Shown: positions 52,468 through 62,501, counted from the first letter of the stretch. The stretch is 64,000 nt of DNA from Niabella sp. (GCF_030150205.1 NZ_JASLGT010000026.1:115798-179797); one strand, 5' to 3'. Notes: generated from the sequence alone by a model not told the origin. Numbers and translations: made by a program.

Positions 52468-52713
52468 CGCAAGGGGCGGGAGGTTTTTCGCTAAGTTCGC
52501 AAGGAAAGTTTATGCGGATGATCTATCGGTGTTTCCGTTGCGACCATTGCGGATGCTTTGCGTACGTTGCGTTAAAAAATAAACTGAGTATTAAACCGCG
52601 AGGAGCGTAAGGTTTTCTGCGAAGTTTGCAAGGAGGTTTATAACGATGATTTTATCGATGTTTCCGTTGCGGCTATTGCGGATGCTTTGCGCACGTTGCG
52701 TTAAAAAATAAAT
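52468..52713. repeat. Tandem GCAAGG/GTTGCGTTAAAAAATAAA repeat
   Basis: Two copies with a period of about 129 bases (the CGTTGCGTTAAAAAATAAA ends lie at 52565 and 52694). Each contains CTAAGTTCGCAAGG-like, TTTCCGTTGCG and GGATGCTTTGCG phrases. A diverged third copy is near 23615-23715. It fills the gap between pckA and the convergent sulfatase gene. Confidence 0.7.
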
Positions 52714-52732
52714 TGCAAGAAATGTAAAAACT

Positions 52733-54226
52733 TCAGCGTTTCTGCGTCTCTGTAACCTTCTCAAACTTTGGATCTATAAATTCCCATTCTTTTATATGCG
52801 GATGCTGATGCTCTTTTAATGCAATGGCCTGCATCTGCTGAATAATATCGGTGTGCAGGGCCGCCACATTATCCGTTTCATGAAGATCCGTTTCCAGGTT
52901 ATAAAGTTGCCACGGAGCATTGTTATTTTTCTGTACGCCGGTACGTACACCTTTCCAGTTGCCGATCCGTACGGCTACCTGTCCACCTTTTTCAGGATAT
53001 TCAAAATAAAGGTAGGGATGCTGCTGTTGTGTTCCTTTACCCAGCAACTCTGGCAAAAGCGAAATGCCATTAACGGGATGTGTGAGCCGTTGCCCGATAA
53101 GCTCCGCAAAGGTCGGCATCATATCGTATTGCACGGAAAGCAGGGAACTGGTTTTTCCCGCCGGAATTTTCCCAGGCCAGCGGGCAATAAAAGGCTCCCG
53201 GAAGCCGCCTTCGTAAAGATCCATTTTTAATCCACGCAATCCCTGCACGCTGTTAAAGAACGCTGCATCAACCCCACCATTGAAGGTAGCCCCGTTATCG
53301 CTTGAAAAAAGGATGATGGTATTTTGATCCAGTCCCAGTTTTTTGATCTCGTTCATGATGAGGCCTACCTGGTCATCCAAACAGGTGATCATGCCGGCAT
53401 AAGTAGACAAGGGGTATTTGGAAGCTGCATAGCCGTTCTGTCCGTAATAGGGTTTTTCATCAAATTGCCCTTTGTACATATTGATGTACTTTTCCGGTAC
53501 CTGGAGCGACACATGCGGAATGGTATACGGCAGGTACAGAAACAATGGCTGCTGCCGGTGCGCACGGATAAAACCCAGCGCCTTCTCCGTCATTTTATCA
53601 ATTGAGTATACATTTCCCTTAAAGTAATTAAAGTCGCTGTCGGTAGCTGTTTGAGGATTGAGTTGCCGGTGTACCCAGATGTCTGGATTCCGGAGCGTAT
53701 CCCGGGAATGGTTTTCCCAAAGATGGGTGGGGTAGTAGTTATGCGCCTGTTTCTGATCCAGGTACCCATAAAAATAGTCGAAGCCCTGCGCAAGCGGATG
53801 TCCCGTGGTGTTACCGGCTCCCAATCCCCATTTTCCAATGGCCGCAGTTGCATAGCCGGCGTTCTTAAAAAGATGGCCCAGCGTAAAACTGCCCTCCGGC
53901 AGCGGCATCTGTCCGCCTTCAAGACTATCCGAAAAGCCTCCCAGTTCATAATTGCCTCTTATATATGAATGCCCACCGTTCTTTCCGGTCAGCAGCATAC
54001 AACGCGCAGGAGCACATACCGGGGTGCCGGAATAGTGTTGGGTAAACCGCATGCCCTCTGCAGCCAGCTGATCCAGGTGGGGTGTTTTTATTTTTTGCTG
54101 CCCGTAGCAGCCCAGTTCGCCATAGCCCATATCATCGGCATAAATATAAATTACATTGGGCTTTTGCTGCGCAAAAGCGGCCGTACAAAAGAAGAGTATG
54201 CAGGTGACGAACGTTATTATTTTCAT
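52733..54226 (-). CDS. Secreted sulfatase (formylglycine type, CAPAR motif)
   Basis: 497 residues from the ATG at 54226, which opens a signal peptide ending AAFAQ. Metal ligands are YADDMGYGELG (D31-D32). The catalytic site is PVCAPARCMLLTGK with Cys71, which must be converted to formylglycine; CxPxR is retained although Ala replaces the usual Ser/Thr. Also visible are AIGKWGLG and ILFSSDNGATFNGG. It hydrolyses sulfate esters of glycans or aryl compounds in the periplasm. It is divergent from a second sulfatase at 54549. Substrate unknown. Confidence 0.91.
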   Translation of the reverse strand: MKIITFVTCILFFCTAAFAQQKPNVIYIYADDMGYGELGCYGQQKIKTPHLDQLAAEGMRFTQHYSGTPVCAPARCMLLTGKNGGHSYIRGNYELGGFSDSLEGGQMPLPEGSFTLGHLFKNAGYATAAIGKWGLGAGNTTGHPLAQGFDYFYGYLDQKQAHNYYPTHLWENHSRDTLRNPDIWVHRQLNPQTATDSDFNYFKGNVYSIDKMTEKALGFIRAHRQQPLFLYLPYTIPHVSLQVPEKYINMYKGQFDEKPYYGQNGYAASKYPLSTYAGMITCLDDQVGLIMNEIKKLGLDQNTIILFSSDNGATFNGGVDAAFFNSVQGLRGLKMDLYEGGFREPFIARWPGKIPAGKTSSLLSVQYDMMPTFAELIGQRLTHPVNGISLLPELLGKGTQQQHPYLYFEYPEKGGQVAVRIGNWKGVRTGVQKNNNAPWQLYNLETDLHETDNVAALHTDIIQQMQAIALKEHQHPHIKEWEFIDPKFEKVTETQKR

Positions 54227-54548
54227 TGCGGGACTATTTACCGGCCGGAGATCGTGCATGTTATTTTATCAGGGAATGGGTAGCCCGTTCCTTATCCGGA
54301 ACCATACCTATAAAGGTAGCGTATTTGCGGGTGGAGATCCTGGAACAACGGCATTTTGCGCAATCGGATGCACAGCTTCCGCATTTTTCCCGGAGATGTT
54401 TTTAGATGTTACTATATTTCAACGAACTTCGCGGTTGTTTGCTGAAGCTGCTCAAAAGCCTCAGCGGTATTTGTGCTGGTTGTATGAACAGTTGGCTATA
54501 GAACGAAGGCCAGCAAGCACAAATGATTTACAAGTTTTATTTTAGTAT
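54227..54548. other. Region between divergent sulfatase genes
   Basis: 322 bases. A 9-bp inverted repeat ATTTGTGCT/AGCACAAAT (54469-54477 and 54516-54524) ends 25 bases before the plus-strand ATG and could be an mRNA hairpin or operator. No clean -7 motif was found for either gene. Confidence 0.4.
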
Positions 54549-56078
54549 ATGAAAAGAAGCTGGCTATTAACCCTGGTGTTTTCCTGTTGTATTTTATGCG
54601 CGTTCGCTCAAACGGCGAGCCGTCCGAATGTGCTGATCATTTATACAGATGATCTGGGGTACGGAGATCTGAGTTGCAATGGTGCCAAAGTGATCGCCAC
54701 ACCCAATGTTGACCGCCTGGCACAGAACGGGATCAATTTTTCCAATGCACATGCAACCGCTTCTACCTGTACGCCTTCCCGGTACTCATTGCTTTCGGGC
54801 CGGTATGCCTGGCGTAAAAAAGGAACCAATATCCTTCCGGGAGATGCCAACCTGGTGATCCCTACCGATATTACCACATTGCCAAAAGTGTTTCAGCAGG
54901 CGGGCTATCAGACAGGGGTAGTGGGGAAATGGCACCTGGGGCTGGGAAACCAATCGCCGGTAGACTGGAATAAGCCGGTTGCACCCGGGCCCCGGGAAGT
55001 AGGCTTCGATTACTCGTTTATATTTCCGGCAACGGCAGACCGGGTTCCCACGATCTTTATGGAAAACCAGCAGGCTCTTGGGTTAGAAGAAAAAGATCCG
55101 ATCGCTGTAGATTATCACAAAGCGTTTCCGGGAGAGTTGACGGGGAAGGCGCATCCGGAACTACTTAAACAACCCAATGATCCCCGGCAGGGACACGACG
55201 GGCATATTGTGAATGGCATTGGCCGGATCGGGTTTATGCAGGGCGGGAAGCGTAGCGAATGGACAGACGAAGAACTGGGATATGTGTTTAATAATAAGGC
55301 GATCGATTTTATGGATCAAAGTCTGAAAAGCAAAAAGCCATTCTTTCTTTATTATGCCATTCATAATATCCACGTGCCCCGTATGCCCGGAACGGAGTTT
55401 AAGGGGAAAAGCAAACTGGGATACCGGGGAGATGCGATCCTGGAGATGGATCATAGTGTGGGCGTCATTATGAGTGCCCTGAAAGAACGGGGATTACTGA
55501 AGAACACCATTGTGGTTTTTAGCAGCGATAACGGTCCGGTACTAAATGACGGGTACCAGGATCAGTCGGCAGAAACGGCTGCAGCACTTGGGCATAAGCC
55601 GGGAGGCATTTACCGGGGCGGCAAATACAGTGCTTTTGAAGCCGGCACCCGGGTGCCCTTTATTGTGCAGTGGCCGGCAAAGATCGCAGCGGGTAAAAGA
55701 TCGGATGCCCTGGTAAGCCAGGTCGACCTGATGGCCTCGTTTGCAGCATTGCTGAAGGTGAAACTGCGGGCCGGAGAATTTACCGACAGCAGGGATTATA
55801 TTGCCACCTTAACAGGACAACGTTTAACGGACCGGGATTTTATTATTGAACAACCGGCGAATAGTGCTTTAAGTATTGTTAAGGACGGCTGGAAATACCT
55901 GTCGCCCTCAAAAGGCCCGGCACTGATGGGAGATGTAAATATCGAAACGGGGTATAGTACAGCAGATCAGTTGTATGATCTGAAAAAGGACCCGGGGGAG
56001 CAGACCAATCTTGCTGATAAATATCCGCAGCGGGTGCGGGAGCTGAAAGCGCTGCTGAAAAAGGTACAGGCGGAATAA
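54549..56078 (+). CDS. Secreted sulfatase (formylglycine type, CTPSR motif)
   Basis: 509 residues with a signal peptide ending CAFAQ. The metal site is YTDDLGYGDLSCNG (D34-D35). The active-site CTPSR has Cys74 in the classic CxPSR form, with VGKWHLGLG and VVFSSDNGPVLNDG also visible. It differs in length and middle section from the divergent partner, so the two probably act on different sulfate positions of the same glycan. A strong terminator follows at 56152. Maturation would need an anaerobic-type sulfatase-maturating enzyme or FGE encoded elsewhere. Confidence 0.93.
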   Translation: MKRSWLLTLVFSCCILCAFAQTASRPNVLIIYTDDLGYGDLSCNGAKVIATPNVDRLAQNGINFSNAHATASTCTPSRYSLLSGRYAWRKKGTNILPGDANLVIPTDITTLPKVFQQAGYQTGVVGKWHLGLGNQSPVDWNKPVAPGPREVGFDYSFIFPATADRVPTIFMENQQALGLEEKDPIAVDYHKAFPGELTGKAHPELLKQPNDPRQGHDGHIVNGIGRIGFMQGGKRSEWTDEELGYVFNNKAIDFMDQSLKSKKPFFLYYAIHNIHVPRMPGTEFKGKSKLGYRGDAILEMDHSVGVIMSALKERGLLKNTIVVFSSDNGPVLNDGYQDQSAETAAALGHKPGGIYRGGKYSAFEAGTRVPFIVQWPAKIAAGKRSDALVSQVDLMASFAALLKVKLRAGEFTDSRDYIATLTGQRLTDRDFIIEQPANSALSIVKDGWKYLSPSKGPALMGDVNIETGYSTADQLYDLKKDPGEQTNLADKYPQRVRELKALLKKVQAE

Positions 56079-56151
56079 GGGCGCCAGCATAAACGCCCAT
56101 TACGGGTGGAAGTATTGTTCATGGATGCGTCTTTGTTTTACGCAAACCGAT

Positions 56152-56187
56152 AGGGCTGTCGGAACCATTTCCGGCAGCCCTGTTTTA
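56152..56187 (+). terminator. Terminator after the CTPSR sulfatase gene
   Basis: A 13-bp stem (one G-T pair) with arms 56152-56164 and 56169-56181 and loop CCAT is followed by TGTTTT. Confidence 0.85.
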
Positions 56188-56603
56188 CGAAGCAATTTCT
56201 TTCCGGGAGTTCAGAATCCGGAAGTATTTTTTTTAATATGTAGGATAACGGTTTAACTTGCATCTTAAATCCTTTAGTAAGTGCTGAAAGTTCAGGCTGA
56301 CTGAAAATAGAATCAGCTTCGTTGAGGAGACGAAAATACCCTGGTGACTTTTTTTATATGCGATTTATTCGCAGGGAAAGCAAGTGATAACCTGTTTTCC
56401 CTGTTGGAGGCACCGGTAAAATATGAGCGTCGTATTGGAGGGGAATATTTGTTTCCGGTTCTTAATTAAAGTATTGGTCTGGCATGATGGAACGGTTCGG
56501 ACTAAACACGTTGGTGATTGCTTTATCCGTTTTAGACCAAAAAATATCCGTTTGACCGCACTGCTTTTGGGTATTAACTGCATCGTAGCTATTTTGAATT
56601 TGA
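56188..56603. other. Intergenic region before the LytS-type kinase gene
   Basis: 416 bases with no supported gene; overlapping weak frames exist on both strands. No exact TAnnTTTG is present close to the start at 56604. Confidence 0.4.
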
Positions 56604-59594
56604 ATGAAAAAGAGCATCTTCATTTTTCTGCTGTTCCTTTGGGCACGGCTGTTGGCACAGCAACCGGCCCTGTTTCACCAGGTTACAACGGCAGATGGAT
56701 TAAATGATGGGAGCATTCATGCGATCTGCCAGGATAAATATGGCTATATGTGGTTTGCGTCGGCCGGAGCATTGAACCGCTACAATGGAAAAACGATGAA
56801 ACGGTTTAGTTATGACCGTACGGATAGCAGTTCCCCACCGGCTTCTTCCTGCAGTGCCATCGCCTGTGGCCCCGATGGCCGGCTTTGGTTCAGCTTCTGG
56901 GAAGAGATGGTGGAGTTTGATTATACCGCCGTTGCATTCCGGAAAATTAAAAAACTGCAGGGATTTAAAGTCAATACCATTATACCCGTTGCTGCAAACA
57001 GGGTATACCTGGCGTCGAGATCGGGATTGCGCTGTTATAACCCCGTTAATGACCGGTTTGAGGAGCTGAGCCGTGATCCCGCTTCTGACAGGTTGTTAAA
57101 AAGAACCAAAGCAAATAGCGCTTTTCTAAAGGGAAAAGATTTATATATAGGGGGAGACGGTTACTATGTGGTGTATAATGTAGCCTCAGGCCTGGCCAGC
57201 TATCATGAAGTAAAAGCATTAAATGGGCAGGTTGTTAATAAGATAATGGTGTCCGCCACCGGAGACCTGTGGCTGGCCAATCATGCGGCCTTCCGGTTAT
57301 TAAGAATTGACGGCCGGACAAATGAAACCGAAGTACTGGATCATTTACTGGTAAAGGATCAGCAGGATATAAAAAGTCTGGTGAATGGGTTTGCCGAAGA
57401 TGAAAACAATACGGTCTGGATCGTTACCAATCTGAATGGACTGCTTTGCTATCATCCGCAGCAAAAGAAGCTGGTACATTATCAATCTGATCCCAATGCC
57501 AGAAATGCGGTACTCAGTAACCTGATGTTCTCTATCTGGCGGGGAAGTGATAAACGGATCTGGCTGGGAACCAATATCGGGATCAATTATGTTGATCTAA
57601 AAAAAAATATCTTCAGGATCGGTTATCCCTTTGGCAGCGCCAATATGCATGCGCTTACCCGTGGCATTGAAGAAGATCATAAAGGGAATCTTTGGTTTAC
57701 AACGGGCAACGGGATCTCGATGTACAATGTACAGACCAATAAATACACGGTGTGGCAAAATCAGCCAGGTAAGCAGGATGTACTGTATTTTAACTCTGTT
57801 CGTGCTGTTGTTGAAGACCTGAACCACGACATATGGGTGGCTACCGGGGCTGGTGTAAACCGTTTGAACCGGGAAACCGGTAAAATGGATTTTCTTACGC
57901 TTAAAGACTCCATTCCCCAGGCGTTTTATTTCAGTGCGAATAAAACAAGCAACGGAACCCTGTGGTTCGGATCAAGAGATGATGACGGATTGTATTATTA
58001 TATTCCCGCCGAACGAAAATTTCACAGCATTGCCGGTCACCCGGTATTGAAAAGATACAAGGGATATACGGTGCGGGTGGTATTTGAGGACCGTAAAAAA
58101 AGACTTTGGTTTGGTTATAATGGTGATGGGTTATCCCTGTATGATCCTTCAACCGGTGCTACAAAGCTTTGGCGAAGCACCGACAAAACACCCAATACCA
58201 TTGTGGGAGATATCATTATCAGTATTAATGAAGATAAAGATGGAAAAATATGGGTGGCTACATTCAATGGTATCACCAGTATTGATCTGGATAAAAACCG
58301 GTTTACCTCGTATACGATGAAAGACGGCCTGCCCAGCAATATGGTGGGTGGTATTGCAGTGGATGATAGTAACCGGATATGGTTTGGTACCGCCGCCGGC
58401 ATGGTTATGCTGGAAAAAACGAGGCGCTATTTTACTTCGATAGGAGCCAGTGCCGGATTGCTGATCAATGATTTTGTAGAACACCCTGCCTTTAAATTAA
58501 AGAGCGGCATCTATATCATGCCTTCCCGCAAAGGATATGTGGCGTTTGATCCCCTGCAATATAAAACAGACAGCAGTGCGGCCAATTGCTTTATTGCAGA
58601 TATAGGCATAAGCGGTAATCAACATATACCAATGCGCATTATCAATGGTGGCAGTGCGATTGCGTTGAAACATGACGAGAATTTTTTTACAATAGAACTG
58701 GAGGCTATCAGTTACAATGCACCATTGTGGTATGCCTATAAACTGGATGGTCTTGAAAAAGACTGGCATTATACGCAGGACCCAAAGGTGGTATACAGCA
58801 GCGTACCCGGAGGCAGTTATACGTTTTTATACCAGGCCTCTTCCAATATCAATAACTGGGGTGGGAAGGCAAAGCAACTCCGGCTGCGGGTGGCTACTGT
58901 TTTTTACAAAACGGGGTGGTTCAGATCAGTTGCCGCGTTACTGATCATTGCCGGCGTCTTCCTGTTTTACCGTTTCCGGATGAATAAACAGCGGCAGATC
59001 TTAAGCCTCGAAACAAAGGCTCAATCACTGGAGAAAGAAAAAACACTGGTGCAGTATGAAAGTTTAAAACAACACCTGAATCCGCATTTCCTGTTTAATT
59101 CTTTAACGGCCCTCCGGAGTTTAATTAAGAGCGATACGAAAACGGCTACCACTTTTCTTGATGGAATGAGCCGGGTGTACCGCTATGTGTTAAAGAGCGA
59201 TGAGCAGGAGCTGGTATACCTCCGGGATGAACTTGAATTTGTAAAAACCTTTGTGGAGCTGCAAAAGATCCGTTTTAAAGAAGGACTGGAAGTGGTTATG
59301 GATGTTCCGGAAGCAGCCCTCAATAAATATATGGTACCGGTTACCCTGCAAAATCTTGTAGAAAATGCCATTAAGCACAATACCGCCGATATAGAGAGCC
59401 CGCTGCGGATCCATATTTTTGCTGAGGATAATTATGTAGTTGTGAAGAACAACCTGCAGCGATATCGCATGGTTGAAACAAGCAATAAACGGGGATTGGC
59501 AAACATGCAAATCCTGTACCGGTATTATGCAGATGAGCCGGTAGCTATTATTGAAGATGCGCATTGTTTTATTGTAAAAATTCCGTTGCTATGA
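56604..59594 (+). CDS. Propeller sensor histidine kinase of the LytS/YehU type
   Basis: 996 residues. A signal sequence (IFLLFLWARLLAQQ) is followed by propeller repeats to about 620 (HAICQDKYGYMWFASAGALN, HKGNLWFTTGNGISMYN, NRIWFGTAAGMVML), a Y_Y_Y domain near 690-765 (NAPLWYAYKLDGLEKDW), one membrane helix (about 775-795), and a His_kinase domain with H828 in LKQHLNPHFLFNSL. The ATPase has TLQNLVENAIKHN. Family knowledge places LytTR regulators as partners, and one follows at 59713. Adjacent sulfatases suggest that a sulfated glycan fragment is the signal. Confidence 0.93.
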   Translation: MKKSIFIFLLFLWARLLAQQPALFHQVTTADGLNDGSIHAICQDKYGYMWFASAGALNRYNGKTMKRFSYDRTDSSSPPASSCSAIACGPDGRLWFSFWEEMVEFDYTAVAFRKIKKLQGFKVNTIIPVAANRVYLASRSGLRCYNPVNDRFEELSRDPASDRLLKRTKANSAFLKGKDLYIGGDGYYVVYNVASGLASYHEVKALNGQVVNKIMVSATGDLWLANHAAFRLLRIDGRTNETEVLDHLLVKDQQDIKSLVNGFAEDENNTVWIVTNLNGLLCYHPQQKKLVHYQSDPNARNAVLSNLMFSIWRGSDKRIWLGTNIGINYVDLKKNIFRIGYPFGSANMHALTRGIEEDHKGNLWFTTGNGISMYNVQTNKYTVWQNQPGKQDVLYFNSVRAVVEDLNHDIWVATGAGVNRLNRETGKMDFLTLKDSIPQAFYFSANKTSNGTLWFGSRDDDGLYYYIPAERKFHSIAGHPVLKRYKGYTVRVVFEDRKKRLWFGYNGDGLSLYDPSTGATKLWRSTDKTPNTIVGDIIISINEDKDGKIWVATFNGITSIDLDKNRFTSYTMKDGLPSNMVGGIAVDDSNRIWFGTAAGMVMLEKTRRYFTSIGASAGLLINDFVEHPAFKLKSGIYIMPSRKGYVAFDPLQYKTDSSAANCFIADIGISGNQHIPMRIINGGSAIALKHDENFFTIELEAISYNAPLWYAYKLDGLEKDWHYTQDPKVVYSSVPGGSYTFLYQASSNINNWGGKAKQLRLRVATVFYKTGWFRSVAALLIIAGVFLFYRFRMNKQRQILSLETKAQSLEKEKTLVQYESLKQHLNPHFLFNSLTALRSLIKSDTKTATTFLDGMSRVYRYVLKSDEQELVYLRDELEFVKTFVELQKIRFKEGLEVVMDVPEAALNKYMVPVTLQNLVENAIKHNTADIESPLRIHIFAEDNYVVVKNNLQRYRMVETSNKRGLANMQILYRYYADEPVAIIEDAHCFIVKIPLL

Positions 59595-59616
59595 GTACTA
59601 TATAAAAATTAAATGG

Positions 59617-59640
59617 GCCCTGTCTGCAGGCAGATGGGGC
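59617..59640 (+). promoter_or_regulatory. Hairpin between the kinase and regulator genes
   Basis: A 10-bp stem with G-T pairs, GCCCTGTCTG and CAGATGGGGC around CAGG, has no following T-run. It may tune expression or mRNA stability within the operon. Confidence 0.4.
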
Positions 59641-59712
59641 ATCATCCGGATAACAGGCGCCTGGACCCGGTCTTGCCAAAACCGTAAAACTAAAACTGAT
59701 AAAAGGATATAT

Positions 59713-60483
59713 ATGAAAGCTGTAATTATAGAAGACGAAAGCCTGATTGCCGAAGAGATGAAGGCGAATATTGCTTCGCTGGCCGGTGATGTGCAGGTGA
59801 TTGAAATACTGCCGAGTCTGAAAACGGCGCGAAAATGGTTTATGAACAATGCAGAGCCGGATCTGCTGTTTATGGACATCCGCCTGAGCGACGGGTTGAG
59901 TTTTGAGCTCTTTGATCAGTTTACCCTGCATTGCCCCGTTGTTTTCTGTACGGCTTATGAAGAATATGCGATCCGGGCGTTTAAAGTAAACGGGGTCGAT
60001 TACCTGTTAAAACCCGTACAGGAGGAAGATCTTAAAAGGGCTATTGATAAGGTAAGAAGTATGAAGGAGCATAAAAGCTTTGTTCCTGGCGACCTTCATC
60101 AACTGGTACAATATTTTTCTAATCCGTCCCTGGCCAAGGTGCAATATAAAGAACGCTTTGTGATCAGCTCCGGCAGCAAATGGGCGCCGGTAGAAACAAA
60201 GGATATTGCGCTGTTCTATAAGGATAATCTTAATTATGTATATACCTTCAACGGAGACCGGTTTATTTACGATTTCTCTGCATTGGAGGATATTGAAGAC
60301 GTACTGGATCCGGCTGTTTTTTTCAGGGCGAACCGGCAGGCCATTATGAACATTCATTCCATTCAATCGGTAAAACCACACGGGAATCAAAAACTGGTGG
60401 TTCAGTTAAAGGCGCCGTTAAAACTTGAAATTGATATCAGCCGTGAAAAAGCCCCGTTTTTTAAAAAATGGATCGATCGCTGA
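59713..60483 (+). CDS. LytTR-type response regulator
   Basis: 256 residues. The receiver has E7-D8, phospho-acceptor D55 in LLFMDIRLSD, and K in YLLKPVQEEDL. The LytTR DNA-binding domain covers about 145-255 (RFVISSGSKWAPVETKDIAL, FFRANRQAIMNIHSIQSV). It is the evident partner of the LytS-type kinase 118 bases upstream. LytTR regulators typically bind direct repeats. Likely target: the sulfatases or the lipoprotein gene at 60682. Confidence 0.95.
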   Translation: MKAVIIEDESLIAEEMKANIASLAGDVQVIEILPSLKTARKWFMNNAEPDLLFMDIRLSDGLSFELFDQFTLHCPVVFCTAYEEYAIRAFKVNGVDYLLKPVQEEDLKRAIDKVRSMKEHKSFVPGDLHQLVQYFSNPSLAKVQYKERFVISSGSKWAPVETKDIALFYKDNLNYVYTFNGDRFIYDFSALEDIEDVLDPAVFFRANRQAIMNIHSIQSVKPHGNQKLVVQLKAPLKLEIDISREKAPFFKKWIDR

Positions 60484-60681
60484 TAGGCGGTTCCCGGCTG
60501 ATCATAATTATATGGATAATTGTTCTTTGTTATATGCTTGTTGTTGTCGCCCGGTCCGCTTGAATATTGTATCCGGTCGTTTCAGCGTTTTGTTTATCCG
60601 TTTAGCGTAATAGTATTTTGAGAGCAGTACGCCGTCGTTGCATTTTTGTATCACAAAACAAAAATGATAAAAAGCAAAACA

Positions 60682-61452
60682 ATGAAAGAATTAAAAATGT
60701 TCGGACTGGTTATGGCTGTTGCACTGGCAGCAGTGGGTTGCAAAAAAGATGCAAAAGACGTTCAGGCTGATCCGGTCCCCGTTGCCTACAAACGGATTTC
60801 AAAATCGGTGGAGACGTATAGTGATGGTAGCAAGGAAACCTATACATTTACGTACGATGCCAAGGGACGGCCGGCTACGTATACCAGTGATACCAAGAAA
60901 GATGTGTTTAACTTTCAATCGCCTACCCAATTATTGATTACAGAGTATGATATACCCGGCAATGTATTGAGTCGCACATACGAATGTACATTAAATGCCC
61001 AGGGGGCAATAACCCAGATGCTTTTTAAAAATACAGCAGGAACCGTCACCTATTCCTATACTTATACCTACAATGCAGATGGCTATATGACGGGATTTAA
61101 AGGTTCAAATGGAACGGATGGCTATGAGGAAGTTCCCGTAATAAAAGATGGAAACTATATTGGCTCTAAAACTATATTTAGCGGCGGCAAGATCTACAAT
61201 AATGAGTATCTGCTTAGCAATATTGAGAACATACAACCAGGAGGGTTTCACGCTTACTGGCCGGTAGCCACTTTATTTGGAAGGCCTTCAAAAAAGCTGG
61301 CTACGGAGTTTAAACAATTTCAGATCAATGGAGATCTTAACTGGCATGTGAAAACCAATTATACCATGGCCGGCGATGGATCTGTGGCTACGTATACCAC
61401 CGATGTTTTGACAACCGGCCTGAAGTCGGTAGTGGAGCTGAGTTATGACTAA
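60682..61452 (+). CDS. Putative lipoprotein with YD/RHS-like repeats
   Basis: 256 residues from the ATG at 60682; a Met six codons upstream (60664) is possible. The lipobox LAAVGC with KKDAKD after the Cys predicts a lipid anchor. Short repeats of the YTFTYDAKGRPATYTSD and YTYTYNADGYMTGFKG kind form an extended beta structure as in Bacteroidota DUF4595-like or YD-repeat lipoproteins. Function unknown. It follows the LytTR regulator gene and may belong to its regulon. Confidence 0.75.
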   Translation: MKELKMFGLVMAVALAAVGCKKDAKDVQADPVPVAYKRISKSVETYSDGSKETYTFTYDAKGRPATYTSDTKKDVFNFQSPTQLLITEYDIPGNVLSRTYECTLNAQGAITQMLFKNTAGTVTYSYTYTYNADGYMTGFKGSNGTDGYEEVPVIKDGNYIGSKTIFSGGKIYNNEYLLSNIENIQPGGFHAYWPVATLFGRPSKKLATEFKQFQINGDLNWHVKTNYTMAGDGSVATYTTDVLTTGLKSVVELSYD

Positions 61453-61757
61453 TGCTTCGATGCGTGTGTATAGTTGTTTAGCAAACGATTTATGAATTGT
61501 TTTTTGGGGGGTAAGGCTGGCGCTGTTTATAAATGTTGGTTGTTGTGGTTCTTGTGAAACTTGGATGACTTGCAGGACAAAGAAACCCTCCCAGGAGGAG
61601 GGAGAAGAGCGTAGCAACAGACATTACATATTTTACTTCTTCGGGCTGTTTCCTGCTGGGCCTGGCAGTGCTTTTGAAAGATACGGTTTCCCGGAAATAT
61701 AAAAGCAAACAGACGGTTAGCTTTGCCGGAAGATTTATTCATATTTAAACAACTGTT
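61453..61757. other. Intergenic region, nothing recognised
   Basis: 305 bases. A CCCTCC/GGAGGG inverted repeat near 61587-61606 is the only structure noted. Confidence 0.4.
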
Positions 61758-62501
61758 ATGAGAAAAACGAGGACTATTGCATTAGTCACTATTGCGTTAC
61801 TTTCCTGTGGGAAAAAAGATTCGGCTCCACAATTATCCTTGTCGGCAACCAAAGTTGATATAAAGTACGATGAAACAACACAGGTCAACGCTTCCATAGG
61901 AGTGAATTCAGATTACAGCTGGAAATCTTCAGACGAGTTCGTGGGGAAAGTGGACGCTTCGGGAAAATTCACAGCCGGGCATATCGGAAAAACAACGGTG
62001 ACTGCAGAAAAGTCAGGAGTGAGCAAAGCCATTGAAATCACCGTGTCGCCCATTGAAACATTCTTTAGCGAACCGGTTTTGGAGTTTGGTCAAAGCATGG
62101 ATTATGTAAAATCAAAAGAGAAAAGGATGCTTTTCTTTGAAAATAGCGATGGGTTTGTTTATAAAACTGAAACGCCGCTGATTAGTCAGATCCTGTACCT
62201 TTTTTCGTCTAATAAGCTGAATTCCGCTCTGGTTGATTTCATCGATACTGAATCAACGATGAAAAGAGCATTAGCTTTCTATAATGAAAGATATTATTAT
62301 GCGGGGTATTCAGATGGTACAGCGGTATTTGTTTCAAAGGATAAATCGGCTTTTGTAGGCTTAGAAGTTAGTAATTACAGTTGGGGATTCGGCGCTATGT
62401 ACTTAAAAAACACAACTGGCGCAATCGCATTATCAAATAATACCCTTTCTTTATTTAATAGAGAATATCTGAAGGTAACAAAAAACTTAAAAGTATTTTA
62501 A
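61758..62501 (+). CDS. Putative lipoprotein with a bacterial Ig-like (BIG2) domain
   Basis: 247 residues with lipobox LLSC (Cys17) and GKKD. Residues of about 25-97 match a BIG2 Ig-like fold (LSATKVDIKYDETTQVNASI, WKSSDEFVGKVDASGKFTAG, GKTTVTAEKSG). The C-terminal 150 residues are unrecognised. The gene is more AT-rich than its neighbours. Likely outer-membrane or periplasmic lipid-anchored; function unknown. Confidence 0.75.
   Translation: MRKTRTIALVTIALLSCGKKDSAPQLSLSATKVDIKYDETTQVNASIGVNSDYSWKSSDEFVGKVDASGKFTAGHIGKTTVTAEKSGVSKAIEITVSPIETFFSEPVLEFGQSMDYVKSKEKRMLFFENSDGFVYKTETPLISQILYLFSSNKLNSALVDFIDTESTMKRALAFYNERYYYAGYSDGTAVFVSKDKSAFVGLEVSNYSWGFGAMYLKNTTGAIALSNNTLSLFNREYLKVTKNLKVF

Noticed and set aside
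54156..54545. Plus-strand frame of 129 codons ahead of the CTPSR sulfatase
   Set aside because: It overlaps the start of the divergent sulfatase gene and shows no family pattern.
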